This document shows positions 9,134 through 17,478 of a stretch of DNA of 64,000 nt, one piece after another. The stretch's first letter is position 1; every line of letters starts with the position of its first letter. The stretch is taken from positions 5,828,001 through 5,892,000 of the forward strand of contig NZ_CP132339.1 in assembly GCF_030944405.1 (NCBI RefSeq). The letters are read 5' to 3'. The DNA is from Janthinobacterium sp. J1-1. Lineage in GTDB: Bacteria; Pseudomonadota; Gammaproteobacteria; Burkholderiales; Burkholderiaceae_D. The position numbers were made by a program, and so were the translations under genes. The notes beneath the pieces were generated by a model. It was not told the DNA's origin and made no database searches. It saw nothing but the letters and a program-made list of their open reading frames with translations.

Positions 9134-10489
9134 TCAGGTGGACGCCTTGATGGTATTGACTGGCGGCACAATCTCGCCGGTGGGCAGGTCGGGCGCTGGC
9201 GTGCCAGGCAATTCCAGCCCTGCGCTAGCCGCCGCAAAGGCACGGCGCATCTGCTCCAGGTCCAGCGCACCCTCCCACTTCGCCACGGCGATGGTTGCCA
9301 CGCCGTTGCCAATCAGGTTGGTGACGGCGCGCGCCTCGTTGAGGAAACGGTCTATGCCCACCAGCAGCACCAGCCCGGAAATCGGAATCTTGTGCATCGA
9401 CGCCAGCGTGGCCGCCAGCGCGACGAAACCGGCGCCGGCCACGCCGGCCGAACCTTTCGAGGTCAGCAGCATCACGCCCAGGATCACCAGCTGGTCCCAC
9501 AAGGTCATGTCGACATTGGTGGCTTGCGCGATAAAGATGGCCGCCATGGTCAGGTAGATCGCCGTGCCGTCGGCATTGAAGGTATAGCCGGTGGGCAACA
9601 CCAGACCGACGATCTTTTTCTGGCAGCCCATCGCTTCCATCTTGACCAGCATCTGCGGCAGCACCGCTTCGGTGGACGCGGTGCCCAACACGATCAGCAG
9701 TTCGTCCTTGATATATTTCAAAAAACCCCACAGCGGCACGCCGCAATAGCGCATCACGGCACCCAGCACGATGATGACGAACAGGATGCAGGTGACGTAC
9801 ACGGCAATCATCAGTTCGGCAAACGAACTGAGGGTGCCGATACCGTATTTGGCGATGGTAAACGCGATGCCGCCGAACGCGCCGATGGGCGCCAGGAACA
9901 TCACGATGCGCACCACGCCGAACATGCCGTGCAGGAACATGTCGAGGCCGTCGACCAGCGGCATGACCTTCTTGCCCAGCCGGTTCAGGGCAAACGAAAA
10001 CAGCAGCGAGAACAAAATAATCTGCAACATGTTGCCCTGAGCAAAAGCACCGACCACGCTATTGGGTACGATGTTCATCAGGAATTCGGTGGTGGTGTGA
10101 TGTTCGGCCGCCGCCGTGTAGCTCTTGATCGAGGCCGTATCGATCTGGCTGGCGTCGATATTCATGCCCACGCCCGGCTTGACCAGGTTTACCACCAGCA
10201 GGCCGAACACCAGCGCCACGGTCGAGCAGACTTCAAAATAGATCATCGCCTTCGCGCCGACCCGCCCGGTTTCCTTGACGCTGCCCATGCGGGCGATGCC
10301 GACCACCACCGAGGCAAAGATGATGGGCGCCAGCAGCATCTTGATCAGTTTGATGAAGAGGTCGCCCAGCGGCTTGAGTTCGACGCCGATATCGGGATAA
10401 AAATGGCCGAGCAGTATGCCAGCCGTCAAGCCGATGATGACTTGGATATACAGGGTGGAAGCGAGTTGCTTGAAACGTTGCGCATTCAT
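9134..10489 (-). CDS. dctA: C4-dicarboxylate:cation symporter DctA
   Basis: Inner-membrane secondary importer of fumarate, malate, succinate and related C4 acids (DAACS family), 451 aa. It starts MNAQRFKQLASTLYIQVIIGLTAGILLGHFYPDIG. Family signatures include IKMLLAPIIFASVVVGIARMG, the serine-rich FLMNIVPNSVVGAFAQGNMLQIILFSLLFS, LPTGYTFNADGTAIYLTMA and TSKGSAGVAGAGFVALAATLA. The start at 10487-10489 follows GGAGAC. It sits 98 bases after tarD and before maeB on the same strand, so here it probably imports D-tartrate or its relatives as well as common C4 acids (inference from context). The DctBD-type pair at 18271-21527 is not adjacent. Confidence 0.95.
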   Translation of the reverse strand: MNAQRFKQLASTLYIQVIIGLTAGILLGHFYPDIGVELKPLGDLFIKLIKMLLAPIIFASVVVGIARMGSVKETGRVGAKAMIYFEVCSTVALVFGLLVVNLVKPGVGMNIDASQIDTASIKSYTAAAEHHTTTEFLMNIVPNSVVGAFAQGNMLQIILFSLLFSFALNRLGKKVMPLVDGLDMFLHGMFGVVRIVMFLAPIGAFGGIAFTIAKYGIGTLSSFAELMIAVYVTCILFVIIVLGAVMRYCGVPLWGFLKYIKDELLIVLGTASTEAVLPQMLVKMEAMGCQKKIVGLVLPTGYTFNADGTAIYLTMAAIFIAQATNVDMTLWDQLVILGVMLLTSKGSAGVAGAGFVALAATLASMHKIPISGLVLLVGIDRFLNEARAVTNLIGNGVATIAVAKWEGALDLEQMRRAFAAASAGLELPGTPAPDLPTGEIVPPVNTIKAST

Positions 10490-10587
10490 GGGGTGTCTCC
10501 TCCAATGAAAAACAGGTAGGGGCACGCCGCCGCATTGCCGGATCTGGGTACGGCTTGCGCGGCGGCGAACAAATCAGACGCGCTCGC

Positions 10588-11754
10588 TTATTCAGCCAGC
10601 TTGACCATCTCGCGGTACAGGTCCGCCTTGCCTTCGAAGCCGATGCCGGGCAGTTCCGGCAGCAGGATATGGCCGTTGTCGACCTTCACGCCATCGGGAA
10701 AACCGCCATACGGCTGGAACAGGTCCGGGTACGATTCATTGCCGCCCAGGCCCAGGCCGGCGGCGATATTCAAGGACATCTGGTGGCCGCCGTGCGGAAT
10801 GCAGCGCTTGGCAGACCAGCCGTGCTCCTTCAGCATGTCCAGCGTGCGCAAATATTCCACCAGGCCGTAGCTGAGCGCGCAGTCGAACTGCAGCCAGTCG
10901 CGGTCGGCGCGCATGCCGCCGTAGCGGATCAGGTTGCGCGCATCCTGCATCGAGAACAGGTCTTCGCCGGTGGCCATCGGGTTGGTATAGTAATTGCGCA
11001 AGGTGGCCTGCAGTTCGAAGTCGAGCGGATCACCGGGTTCCTCGTACCAGAACAGATCGTATTGCGAGAGGGCTTTGGCGTATTTCACGGCCGTATCGAG
11101 GTCGAAGCGGCCATTCGCGTCGACCGCCAGCTTCTGGCCGTCCTGCAGCACGCTGAGCACGGAATCGATGCGGCGCAGGTCTTCGTCGAGGTCGGCGCCG
11201 CCGATCTTTTTCTTCACCACCGTATAGCCGCGGTCGATATAGCTGCGCATCTCGTCCTTCAGCTTGTCGTGGTTCTGGCCCGGGTAGTAATAGCCGCCGG
11301 CCGCATAGACAAAAATATTGCGGTCCGGCGTACCGTTGCCGTAACGGTCGGCCAGCAGCTGGAACAGCGGCTTGCCTTCGATCTTGGCCACCGCATCCCA
11401 GACCGCCATGTCGATGGTGCCGATGGCCACCGAACGCTCGCCGTGGCCGCCCGGTTTTTCATTGGTAAACATGCAGTTCCAGATCTTGTGCGGATCGAGA
11501 TTGGTGCCAGCGTCGTCGACCAGGCTGGCCGGGTCCGCTTCCAGGATGCGGGGAATAAAGCGTTCGCGCATCAGCTTGCCCTGGCCGTAGCGGCCGTTCG
11601 AATTGAAGCCGTAGCCGATCACCGGCTTGCCGTCGCGGATCACGTCGGTGACTACCGCGACCAGGCTCAAGGTCATCTTGCTGAAATCGATATAGGCGTT
11701 GCGGATGGGGGAACTGATGGGTACGGTTTTTTCGCGGATTTCAACGATTTTCAT
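10588..11754 (-). CDS. tarD: D(-)-tartrate dehydratase, enolase superfamily
   Basis: Dehydrates D-tartrate to oxaloacetate, Mg-dependent, cytoplasmic. 388 aa. The translation closely follows, as I recall it, the characterised Bradyrhizobium TarD (SSPIRNAYIDFSKMT, GYGFNSNGRYGQG, NEKPGGHGERSVA, VYAAGGYYYPG). Enolase-superfamily residues are visible: the VVKKKIGG lysines, metal-ligand acids in LAVDANGRF, FWYEEPGDP and MATGEDLFS, and the catalytic His region RCIPHGGHQMSLN. ATG at 11754 with AGGAG eight bases upstream; a further in-frame start at 11772 has no better site. Divergent from a LysR gene and followed by dctA and maeB: a D-tartrate utilisation operon. Galactarate-type relatives are less likely given the near end-to-end resemblance. 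Confidence 0.92.
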   Translation of the reverse strand: MKIVEIREKTVPISSPIRNAYIDFSKMTLSLVAVVTDVIRDGKPVIGYGFNSNGRYGQGKLMRERFIPRILEADPASLVDDAGTNLDPHKIWNCMFTNEKPGGHGERSVAIGTIDMAVWDAVAKIEGKPLFQLLADRYGNGTPDRNIFVYAAGGYYYPGQNHDKLKDEMRSYIDRGYTVVKKKIGGADLDEDLRRIDSVLSVLQDGQKLAVDANGRFDLDTAVKYAKALSQYDLFWYEEPGDPLDFELQATLRNYYTNPMATGEDLFSMQDARNLIRYGGMRADRDWLQFDCALSYGLVEYLRTLDMLKEHGWSAKRCIPHGGHQMSLNIAAGLGLGGNESYPDLFQPYGGFPDGVKVDNGHILLPELPGIGFEGKADLYREMVKLAE

Positions 11755-11792
11755 GGGAGTGTCTCCTGTCAAAGTAAAACAGAGCTTACTCT

Positions 11793-11814
11793 TGAATTAA
11801 ATGCTTATAATTCA
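11793..11814. promoter_or_regulatory. LysR-type operator candidate between tarD and lysR
   Basis: Perfect inverted repeat TGAATTA-N8-TAATTCA in the 88-bp AT-rich gap between the divergent tarD and LysR genes. Position and T-N11-A-like symmetry fit a LysR-type regulator binding site controlling both promoters. Confidence 0.55.
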
Positions 11815-11842
11815 CCTCAATTAAAACCATTATTCACTTCAG

Positions 11843-12736
11843 ATGAAAAATGATGCTGCGCCCGACCTGGCGTTTTTCGTGCTGCTGGCCAAGCTGGGCA
11901 ATATGGCGGCCACGGCGCGCGAGCTGGGTGTCACGCCGCCGGCCATCACCAAGCGCCTGAGCCTGCTGGAACAGCGGCTCGGCGTGCGCCTGGTGAATCG
12001 CACCACCCGCCGCATCAGCCTGACCAACGAAGGCGAGCTGTACCTGGCGCAGGCGGCGCAGATATTGCACCAGATCCGCGACATGGAGGAGTCCGTGTCC
12101 AGCGGGCGCGCGGCACCGAAAGGCCTGCTGCGCGTCAACGGCACGCCCGGCTTTGGCCGCACCCGCATCGCGCCCATCGTCTCGCGCTTCGCCCATGCCT
12201 ATCCGGAAGTGGAGGTGGAACTGCATCTGACGGACCGGCCGATCAGCCTGGTGGAAGAAGCGTATGACGTGGCGATACGCTTCGGCGAATTGCCGGACAC
12301 GCGCTTGACGGCCAGGAAACTGATGAGCAACCGGCGTTTCCTGTGCGCCTCGCCGGCCTATCTGAAGCAGGCGGGCGAGCCGCAAACGCCGGAAGAGCTG
12401 CACCGCCACCGCTGCATTTTGCACCGGCAGAATGACGATGTGTACGGCACCTGGCGCTTGCAAAAGGGGCGCTCGGTGGAGCTGGTGAAGGTGCGCGGGG
12501 CCGTGTCGAGCAACGATGGCGATATCGTGCTGAACTGGGCGCTGGACGGCCACGGCATCGTGCAGCGCTCGGAGTGGGACGTGGCGAAATACCTGGACAG
12601 CGGCCGGCTCAGGGAGGTGATGCCGGGCTACACCCTGCCCTCGGCCGACCTGTATCTGTACTACCTGAGCCGCAGCAACCTGCCGGCCAAGATGCGCGTG
12701 TTTATCGACTTCCTGGTGGCCGAGTTCAAGACCTGA
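11843..12736 (+). CDS. LysR-family transcriptional regulator, probably of the tarD operon
   Basis: DNA-binding regulator of 297 aa, the standard LysR length. The N-terminal winged helix is PDLAFFVLLAKLGNMAATARELGVTPPAITKRLSLLEQRLGVRLVNRTTRRISLT. It is followed by the effector-binding domain with the typical HLTDRPISLVEEAYDVAIRFGELPD and FLCASPAYL segments of the DmlR/TtdR-like subgroup. Divergently transcribed from tarD with a shared promoter region holding a perfect inverted repeat. Likely a tartrate- or dicarboxylate-responsive activator (inference). It ends ten bases from the convergent mtfA. Confidence 0.92.
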   Translation: MKNDAAPDLAFFVLLAKLGNMAATARELGVTPPAITKRLSLLEQRLGVRLVNRTTRRISLTNEGELYLAQAAQILHQIRDMEESVSSGRAAPKGLLRVNGTPGFGRTRIAPIVSRFAHAYPEVEVELHLTDRPISLVEEAYDVAIRFGELPDTRLTARKLMSNRRFLCASPAYLKQAGEPQTPEELHRHRCILHRQNDDVYGTWRLQKGRSVELVKVRGAVSSNDGDIVLNWALDGHGIVQRSEWDVAKYLDSGRLREVMPGYTLPSADLYLYYLSRSNLPAKMRVFIDFLVAEFKT

Positions 12737-12745
12737 AACCCGGCT

Positions 12746-13618
12746 TTACCATTGCGGCGCGTAGTTGGGAAACGGCGAGTGCATGTGCTCGGGCTCGGGC
12801 GGCGCCGTGGCCCAGTCGCGCGGGTCGACCTTGTAGAACTTGAGAAACTCGGCGTACAGCTCGGCGTGATGCTCGGCCATCTGGTACGGTTTTTCAAAAA
12901 ACGTTTCGGTGGCGACGGCGAAGAACTCGGCCGGATTGGTGGCGCCGTAGTGGTCCATCACGCTGTGCTGGTGGTAGATGGCGTCGTGGCGCAGATGTTC
13001 GAAGTCGCGCGACAGCACCGTGGCCCAGCTGCGGTAGCTGGTGACGTTGGGCAAGTATGGCGCGCCATTGGCGGCCCCCGATTCGCTGTCGAGTTGGTGG
13101 GCGAATTCATGCAGCACCACGTTCTGGCCATCGGTCCAGTCGGCCGCGCCGCGCTGTACATGGTCCCAGGCCAGCACCACCCGGCCATCGCCCCACGATT
13201 CGCCCAGCAGGCCATTGGCCGCAGGCGTGACCACGCCGCCCGGCCCCACCTCATCGCGCGTGACGACGAATTCGTTCGGGTAGACCAGGATGGTGTCGAG
13301 CTCGGGATAGACCAGGGTGTCGCGGTTCAGCAGCAGCAAACAGGCCTGGCCGGCGATGGTGTAGCGCATCTCGTCGGTGATCTCCAGGCCGCCGCAGCCG
13401 ACAAACTTCTTTTGATACAGGAACTGCACCACCAGCCGGCGCAACTGCTCCTGCAGCGGCGCCGGCATATGGCGGTAGACAGGGATATTGCTTTCCAACA
13501 TGGCAAGCCCCTCGGGCGGAAGCGGGCGCGACAGGGCGCGCTTCAGGCGCCAGCGGGGCAACCACAGCGACAGCACGATGCCGATGGTGACCAGGGCGAT
13601 CCACAGCAGGGGATTCAT
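12746..13618 (-). CDS. mtfA: M90-family zinc metallopeptidase MtfA (Mlc titration factor A)
   Basis: 290 aa, soluble except for one N-terminal hydrophobic segment (LLWIALVTIGIVLSLWLP, residues about 4-21). The gluzincin motif is VVLHEFAHQLDSESG (HEFAH), with a downstream acid in NPAEFFAVATETFFEKP, as in MtfA. In E. coli MtfA binds and inactivates the glucose repressor Mlc and has aminopeptidase activity; whether an Mlc homologue exists here cannot be seen. The N-terminal anchor is common in proteobacterial homologues. It converges on the LysR gene. Confidence 0.9.
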   Translation of the reverse strand: MNPLLWIALVTIGIVLSLWLPRWRLKRALSRPLPPEGLAMLESNIPVYRHMPAPLQEQLRRLVVQFLYQKKFVGCGGLEITDEMRYTIAGQACLLLLNRDTLVYPELDTILVYPNEFVVTRDEVGPGGVVTPAANGLLGESWGDGRVVLAWDHVQRGAADWTDGQNVVLHEFAHQLDSESGAANGAPYLPNVTSYRSWATVLSRDFEHLRHDAIYHQHSVMDHYGATNPAEFFAVATETFFEKPYQMAEHHAELYAEFLKFYKVDPRDWATAPPEPEHMHSPFPNYAPQW

Positions 13619-13780
13619 GAGGCGGCCCGGGTCAGGCGGGCGGAACAGCGGTTGCCAGGTGCTGGCGGATAGAGGCAGGCGAAATCAGGCACGGCAGGGA
13701 CTCCTGGTTGAGGCAGTCCAGCCAAGATGGGGCTGATTGCCATCTTTTCAATCGCTATGAAAATGGCGGCCAGCATGCCA

Positions 13781-13804
13781 AAAGCCGGGTCGTGACCCGG
13801 CTTT
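13781..13804 (-). terminator. rho-independent terminator
   Basis: Stem AAAGCCGGGT-CGTG-ACCCGGCTTT. Read on the minus strand it is followed by TTTTGG, placing it as the terminator of the gene at 13898-14521. Confidence 0.7.
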
Positions 13805-13897
13805 GGTGTCTTGCTGAGTGCAGCAGATGGTCAGATTGAGAATCAAAGTGACTATCATTACGCCATCTGGCGGCCAGCAGGCCGGCCAGAGGCGGGT

Positions 13898-14521
13898 TTA
13901 TTCGCTTTTCTGCTGCGGCATGCCGAACAGGGCGGCCACCAGCGGATCGCGCGTGACCGGGCCACGGTTGACGCGGATGGCGTAATGGGTGTCATCGGCC
14001 AGGATATGGAAGTGACGGCCGCTGCCTGCCATGCTCTGCTCGCGCAGGCCCGGACGGTCCTTGCGCGGTGGCGCGCCTTCGCGTTTCGGCTGGACGATGG
14101 CAGCCAGGAAGGCACGCACGCGCTCAGGATCCGGGGTCAGCTGGTACACGGCCTTGCCCAGGTAGGTGGCCGTGCCTTCGATATAGCGGGCCAGTTCGAT
14201 CACGCCCGCTTCGCGCAGGTCGCGGATATATTTGCGGGCGCCCGATGGCGAGAATTTGAGGAACCAGGCGATTTCATCAGCCAGCATTTCGTGCAGCGAC
14301 AATTCACCGATCAGCTTTTGCATGTTCTCGATACGGCGCAAGGTGGCCGAGGTGGAACGTACGCGCTCGATGGGTGCCATGGAAATCGGGTTCATGCGCT
14401 CCGGGGGGATCGGTGCGGCACGCTCTACCATTGCCATTGAGGAACCTTTTTCGGATCCACGAAGTTCCTGGTGCGCTGCCTTCATTTCGCTCTTCACGTG
14501 AGACTGGGTCATTGCATGCAT
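13898..14521 (-). CDS. winged-helix DNA-binding domain protein, hypothetical
   Basis: 207 aa, soluble. The middle part (about 55-135) reads as a winged helix: RRIENMQKLIGELSLHEMLADEIAWFLKFSPSGARKYIRDLREAGVIELARYIEGT, where SPSGARKYIRDLREAGVIE is the recognition helix plus wing. The C-terminal segment HFHILADDTHYAIRVNRGPVTRDPLVAALFG recurs in betaproteobacterial proteins of unknown role. ATG 14521 has AGGAG seven bases upstream. The long upstream region carries a CRP-like palindrome (14640-14655). Probably a transcriptional regulator; target unknown. Confidence 0.75.
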   Translation of the reverse strand: MHAMTQSHVKSEMKAAHQELRGSEKGSSMAMVERAAPIPPERMNPISMAPIERVRSTSATLRRIENMQKLIGELSLHEMLADEIAWFLKFSPSGARKYIRDLREAGVIELARYIEGTATYLGKAVYQLTPDPERVRAFLAAIVQPKREGAPPRKDRPGLREQSMAGSGRHFHILADDTHYAIRVNRGPVTRDPLVAALFGMPQQKSE

Positions 14522-14964
14522 TTGAATACTCCTTTTAAACGATTGCCGGTAGCCTGAATTGCTGAGTACCTGGTGTGTGCCAGGAAATCACTAATTCCAG
14601 ACGTCTGACCACAGAATGCCTGCTGGCGTCATCTCGGTCTGTGCGTTAACGAACATTAGCGGACAGTAAGATCAAGAAAGTTAAAAATATTTCTGTACGG
14701 AAGCAGTAACTTTCGTGCGGCGTTTGCATTGCGGTGCTGAATCCAGTATTGCACTTCCATTCCTTGCTTAACGTGCGATGGCGAACAGATGCGTGAATTG
14801 GCTTGACATAAAATCAAGCTGATCGTCAGGCATGTAACTAGTGCACTGCCTGGCGCCCACGATCGATGACTGGCATGGCTTGCCGTTGCAGCCGCTGTTG
14901 CAAGCGCTGTAGAAACATGGACGGCACCAGCCGGCATCTCCCAACCTGTCTTTGCAAAGGAATC
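14522..14964. other. 443-bp intergenic region
   Basis: Divergent promoter region between the winged-helix gene and a small lipoprotein gene. It holds one CRP-like palindrome at 14640-14655. A 93-codon minus-strand frame inside it has no ribosome site and no protein-like composition, so I do not call it. Confidence 0.6.
14640..14655. promoter_or_regulatory. CRP-geometry palindrome, site 2
   Basis: TGTGCG-TTAA-CGAACA, 119 bases upstream of the winged-helix gene start at 14521. It has nearly the same sequence as site 7 (TGTGCG-TTGC-CGAACA). Confidence 0.5.
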
Positions 14965-15213
14965 ATGATGATGAAAATGCCTTATCTGCTGGCCGCCGCG
15001 GCCCTGATCAGTCTCTCCGCGTGCAAGAAACCCGCCGACGCCCCGCTGCCGGAAGCCGCACCGCCCGCCACCGCACCGGCGGTGACGCCTGCCCCGGTCG
15101 ATCCGGCCGCGCCCGCCACCACGCCTGAAACGGCGCCCGGCGTCACGCCTGCCCCCTTGACCGACCCCGCCACCGCACCGGCCGTGCCACCGGCCACGCC
15201 GCCAGCGCAGTAA
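14965..15213 (+). CDS. small Pro/Ala-rich lipoprotein, 82 aa
   Basis: Signal peptide MMMKMPYLLAAAALISLSAC with a lipobox (LSAC) ends at residue 20, so the product is predicted to be a lipoprotein. The mature part is almost entirely Pro, Ala, Thr and Val (PATAPAVTPAPVDPAAPATTPE), a flexible low-complexity tether with no catalytic domain. The ATG at 14965 follows AAAGGA. A strong terminator lies at 15295-15328. Function unknown; similar small proline-rich envelope proteins appear at 21641 and 22171. Confidence 0.75.
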   Translation: MMMKMPYLLAAAALISLSACKKPADAPLPEAAPPATAPAVTPAPVDPAAPATTPETAPGVTPAPLTDPATAPAVPPATPPAQ

Positions 15214-15294
15214 TCAAGCCTGTCGTTCCACCCGGCGCCGCGCAGCAAAACATCACAGTCATAGCGCGGCGCGCCCCCACTCCTCGGGGGAGTT

Positions 15295-15328
15295 ACGCGT
15301 TGCGGTCTTCGATCCAACGCGTTTTTTT
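15295..15328 (+). terminator. rho-independent terminator
   Basis: Stem ACGCGTTG-N12-CAACGCGT followed by a run of seven T, downstream of the small lipoprotein gene. Confidence 0.75.
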
Positions 15329-15426
15329 ATGCTTGGAGTCGATTTCACGCCGCAGGTTCACCGCATCTGTATTGTTCTGTATTGATCTGCCTCAAGTCTT
15401 CATCGGCCAGTGCGGCTATCCGCACA

Positions 15427-15453
15427 GTTTTTTCGCCATGCGTGCGAAAAAAC
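15427..15453. promoter_or_regulatory. candidate enhancer (UAS) for the sigma-54 activator
   Basis: Perfect inverted repeat GTTTTTTCGC-N7-GCGAAAAAAC centred roughly 125 bases upstream of the predicted sigma-54 transcription start, the usual distance for NtrC/DctD enhancer sites. It has no T-run after it, so it is not a terminator. Confidence 0.55.
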
Positions 15454-15467
15454 GGAAACCGTCCGGT

Positions 15468-15499
15468 AAACGTTTTGTGCACGCCACAATTTAACGTTT
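15468..15499. promoter_or_regulatory. second inverted repeat upstream of sigma-54 promoter
   Basis: AAACGTT-N18-AACGTTT, 15 bases downstream of the first repeat and upstream of the sigma-54 promoter. It may be a second activator site; the wide spacing makes it weaker evidence. Confidence 0.3.
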
Positions 15500-15538
15500 A
15501 GAAACAATCACTTGCCATTCTTTCCAAAATACGTTTCA

Positions 15539-15555
15539 CTGGCACGGAAGATGCT
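15539..15555 (+). promoter_or_regulatory. sigma-54 (-24/-12) promoter
   Basis: CTGGCACGGAAGATGCT matches YTGGCACGRNNNTTGCW at every fixed position except one (A for the first T of the -12 element). It lies 64 bases before the binding-protein ATG at 15619. The operon's last gene encodes a sigma-54 activator. Confidence 0.75.
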
Positions 15556-15618
15556 CTTATGTTTTCCATGGCCGCCGTCAGAGCAGCCCGTAAAACACCA
15601 TCATCTATTGGAGACAGC

Positions 15619-16629
15619 ATGACCCACCCTGCCCGAGTTTCGTCTTTTTCATCCTTTTTCAACACCAAGGCCCTGGCCGTCACCGTCGCGCTGGCCGCGC
15701 AATTCCCCCTGTCCGTGCACGCCGCCGACCTGGTGCGCCTGGGCAACCTGAAATTCGCCCACTACGGCGCGGTCGCCTACATGAAGGAAATCGCCCCGAA
15801 ATATGACCTGAAGATCGAGGAACGCATCTTCGCCAAGGGCCTCGACATCGTGCCGGCCATGATCGCCGGCGAGATCGACGTCTCGGCCAGCGCGCTGGAA
15901 GCGGCCATCACCGGCCGCGCCACCGGTCTGCCGGTCTACCTGGTCGGCGGTTTCGCCAAGGGTGGCGTGCAGATCGTCGGCCGCCCCGACCTCAATATCA
16001 AGGGCATCGCCGACCTGAAAGGCAAGAAAGTCGGCGTCACCCGTGGCGGCCCGCAGGAAATCCTGCTGTTCGCCGAACTGACCAAGGCCAAGCTGACCTG
16101 GTCCGACAAGCCGGGCAAGGACGTGCAGATCCTGTACATGGGCTACCCCGACCTGAACCAAGCGCTCTTGACCAAGGATATCGACGTCATGAGCCAGTCG
16201 GAGCCGTATTCGACCCAGGCAATCCACAAGAAATATGGCGCCGCCATCATCAAACCGTATGACACGCCGCTGGGCGAACCGGTGCGCGCGCTGGTGATGA
16301 CGGAAAAAATGTACAAGGAAAAACCGGAAGTGGCGCAGCGCTTCATGGACTGCTTTGTCGCCGCCACCCGCGCTTTCCTGGCCGATCCGAAACTGGCGGA
16401 AAAATACGTGCGTGAATCGATGTTCAAGAACCAGATCACCAGCGAGGACTACCGCGACGCCATCGACAACGCCATCTTTACGGAAGACATTACCCAGAGC
16501 CACGTGCAGCTGACCACCGACTATATGGTGAAGTTCGGCGTCGGACGCATGGCCAAGCCGCCTGCCGCCAAGGACTGGGTCAAGCTGGACCTGCTGGAAA
16601 AAGCCAAGAAGTCCTACGCACCACGCTAA
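15619..16629 (+). CDS. NitT/TauT-family ABC transporter periplasmic substrate-binding protein
   Basis: Periplasmic binding protein of 336 aa. Signal peptide up to about residue 36 (FNTKALAVTVALAAQFPLSVHAA). The NMT1/SsuA-like fold is seen in RLGNLKFAHYGAVAYMKEIAPKYDLKIEERIFAKGLDIVPAMIAGEIDVSASALEAAITGRATGLPVYLVGG, where a family member scans for vacant ligand sites. ATG 15619 follows GGAGAC; the longer frame from 15559 would bury the sigma-54 promoter spacing. First gene of an operon with permease, ATPase, sensor kinase and response regulator. Ligand not readable: sulfonate, nitrate, pyrimidine or an aromatic acid are all possible. Confidence 0.85.
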   Translation: MTHPARVSSFSSFFNTKALAVTVALAAQFPLSVHAADLVRLGNLKFAHYGAVAYMKEIAPKYDLKIEERIFAKGLDIVPAMIAGEIDVSASALEAAITGRATGLPVYLVGGFAKGGVQIVGRPDLNIKGIADLKGKKVGVTRGGPQEILLFAELTKAKLTWSDKPGKDVQILYMGYPDLNQALLTKDIDVMSQSEPYSTQAIHKKYGAAIIKPYDTPLGEPVRALVMTEKMYKEKPEVAQRFMDCFVAATRAFLADPKLAEKYVRESMFKNQITSEDYRDAIDNAIFTEDITQSHVQLTTDYMVKFGVGRMAKPPAAKDWVKLDLLEKAKKSYAPR

Positions 16630-16645
16630 CCCTGGAAGACTGACG

Positions 16646-17467
16646 ATGAATGTACAAATGATGAAACGCCTCGCGCACGGCTCCATCGTGCCGGTGGCCG
16701 TGCTGCTGTTCTGGCAAGCCCTGTCGACCTTCGGCTGGATCAATCCGCAGATCCTGCCCTCGCCGGTGGCGGTGGTGGTGAAATGGTATGAATACCTGAT
16801 CCCGATGGAAGCCTATACGCCCGAGGCCGGCAACTACCTGGTGTGGATGTTCTCGGGCGAACTGCCGCACGACGCCTGGGCCAGCCTGTCGCGCGTGCTG
16901 GGCGGCTTTGCCATCGGTGCCGGCCTGGCGCTGCCGCTGGGCCTCCTGATGGGCACCAACAAGACCATCTACAAGCTGTTCGATCCGCTGGTGCAGGTGC
17001 TGCGCCCGATTCCGCCGATCGCCTATATTCCGCTGGCAATTTTATGGTTCGGCCTGGGCAACCCGCCCGCCTTCTTCCTGATCAGCATCGGCTCCTTCTT
17101 CCCCGTGCTGATGAACACGATTGCCGGCGTGCGCCAGGTCGACGGCATTTATATCCGCGCCGCCCGCAACCTGGGCGCCAGCCAGATGACGATGTTCCGC
17201 CGCGTGATCTTGCCGGCGGCCACGCCGTATATCCTGGCCGGCGCCCGCATCGGCATGGGCACGGCATTCATCGTCGTGATCGTGGCGGAAATGATTGCGG
17301 TCAACAGCGGCCTCGGTTTCCGCATCCTGGAAGCACGCGAATACTTTTGGTCCGATAAAATCATCGCCGGCATGTTTACCATCGGCCTGTTCGGTCTGGC
17401 CATCGATATCGCCATGAATGCCCTGAATAATCATCTGCTGCAGTGGCACCGCGGCCTGGAACATTGA
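16646..17467 (+). CDS. NitT/TauT-family ABC transporter permease
   Basis: Inner-membrane permease of 273 aa with about six spans. The coupling loop is RQVDGIYIRAARNLGASQMTMFRRVILPAATPYILAGARIGMGTAFIVVIVAEMIAVNSGLGFRILEAR, which matches the SsuC/TauC consensus. Seventeen bases after the binding-protein gene and 11 before the ATPase gene. The long periplasmic segment after the first span (PMEAYTPEAGNYLVWMFSGELPHDAW) is slightly longer than in SsuC. Confidence 0.92.
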   Translation: MNVQMMKRLAHGSIVPVAVLLFWQALSTFGWINPQILPSPVAVVVKWYEYLIPMEAYTPEAGNYLVWMFSGELPHDAWASLSRVLGGFAIGAGLALPLGLLMGTNKTIYKLFDPLVQVLRPIPPIAYIPLAILWFGLGNPPAFFLISIGSFFPVLMNTIAGVRQVDGIYIRAARNLGASQMTMFRRVILPAATPYILAGARIGMGTAFIVVIVAEMIAVNSGLGFRILEAREYFWSDKIIAGMFTIGLFGLAIDIAMNALNNHLLQWHRGLEH

Positions 17468-17478
17468 GAGGAAGCGCC

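Noticed and set aside
6850..9150. Long plus-strand open frame (766 codons) antisense to maeB
   Set aside because: High-GC shadow: composition is His/Gln/Asp/Val-rich without domains, and the minus strand encodes a full MaeB.
14656..14937. Minus-strand 93-codon frame in an intergenic region
   Set aside because: No ribosome site or convincing composition; the region is promoter-like with a CRP-like palindrome.
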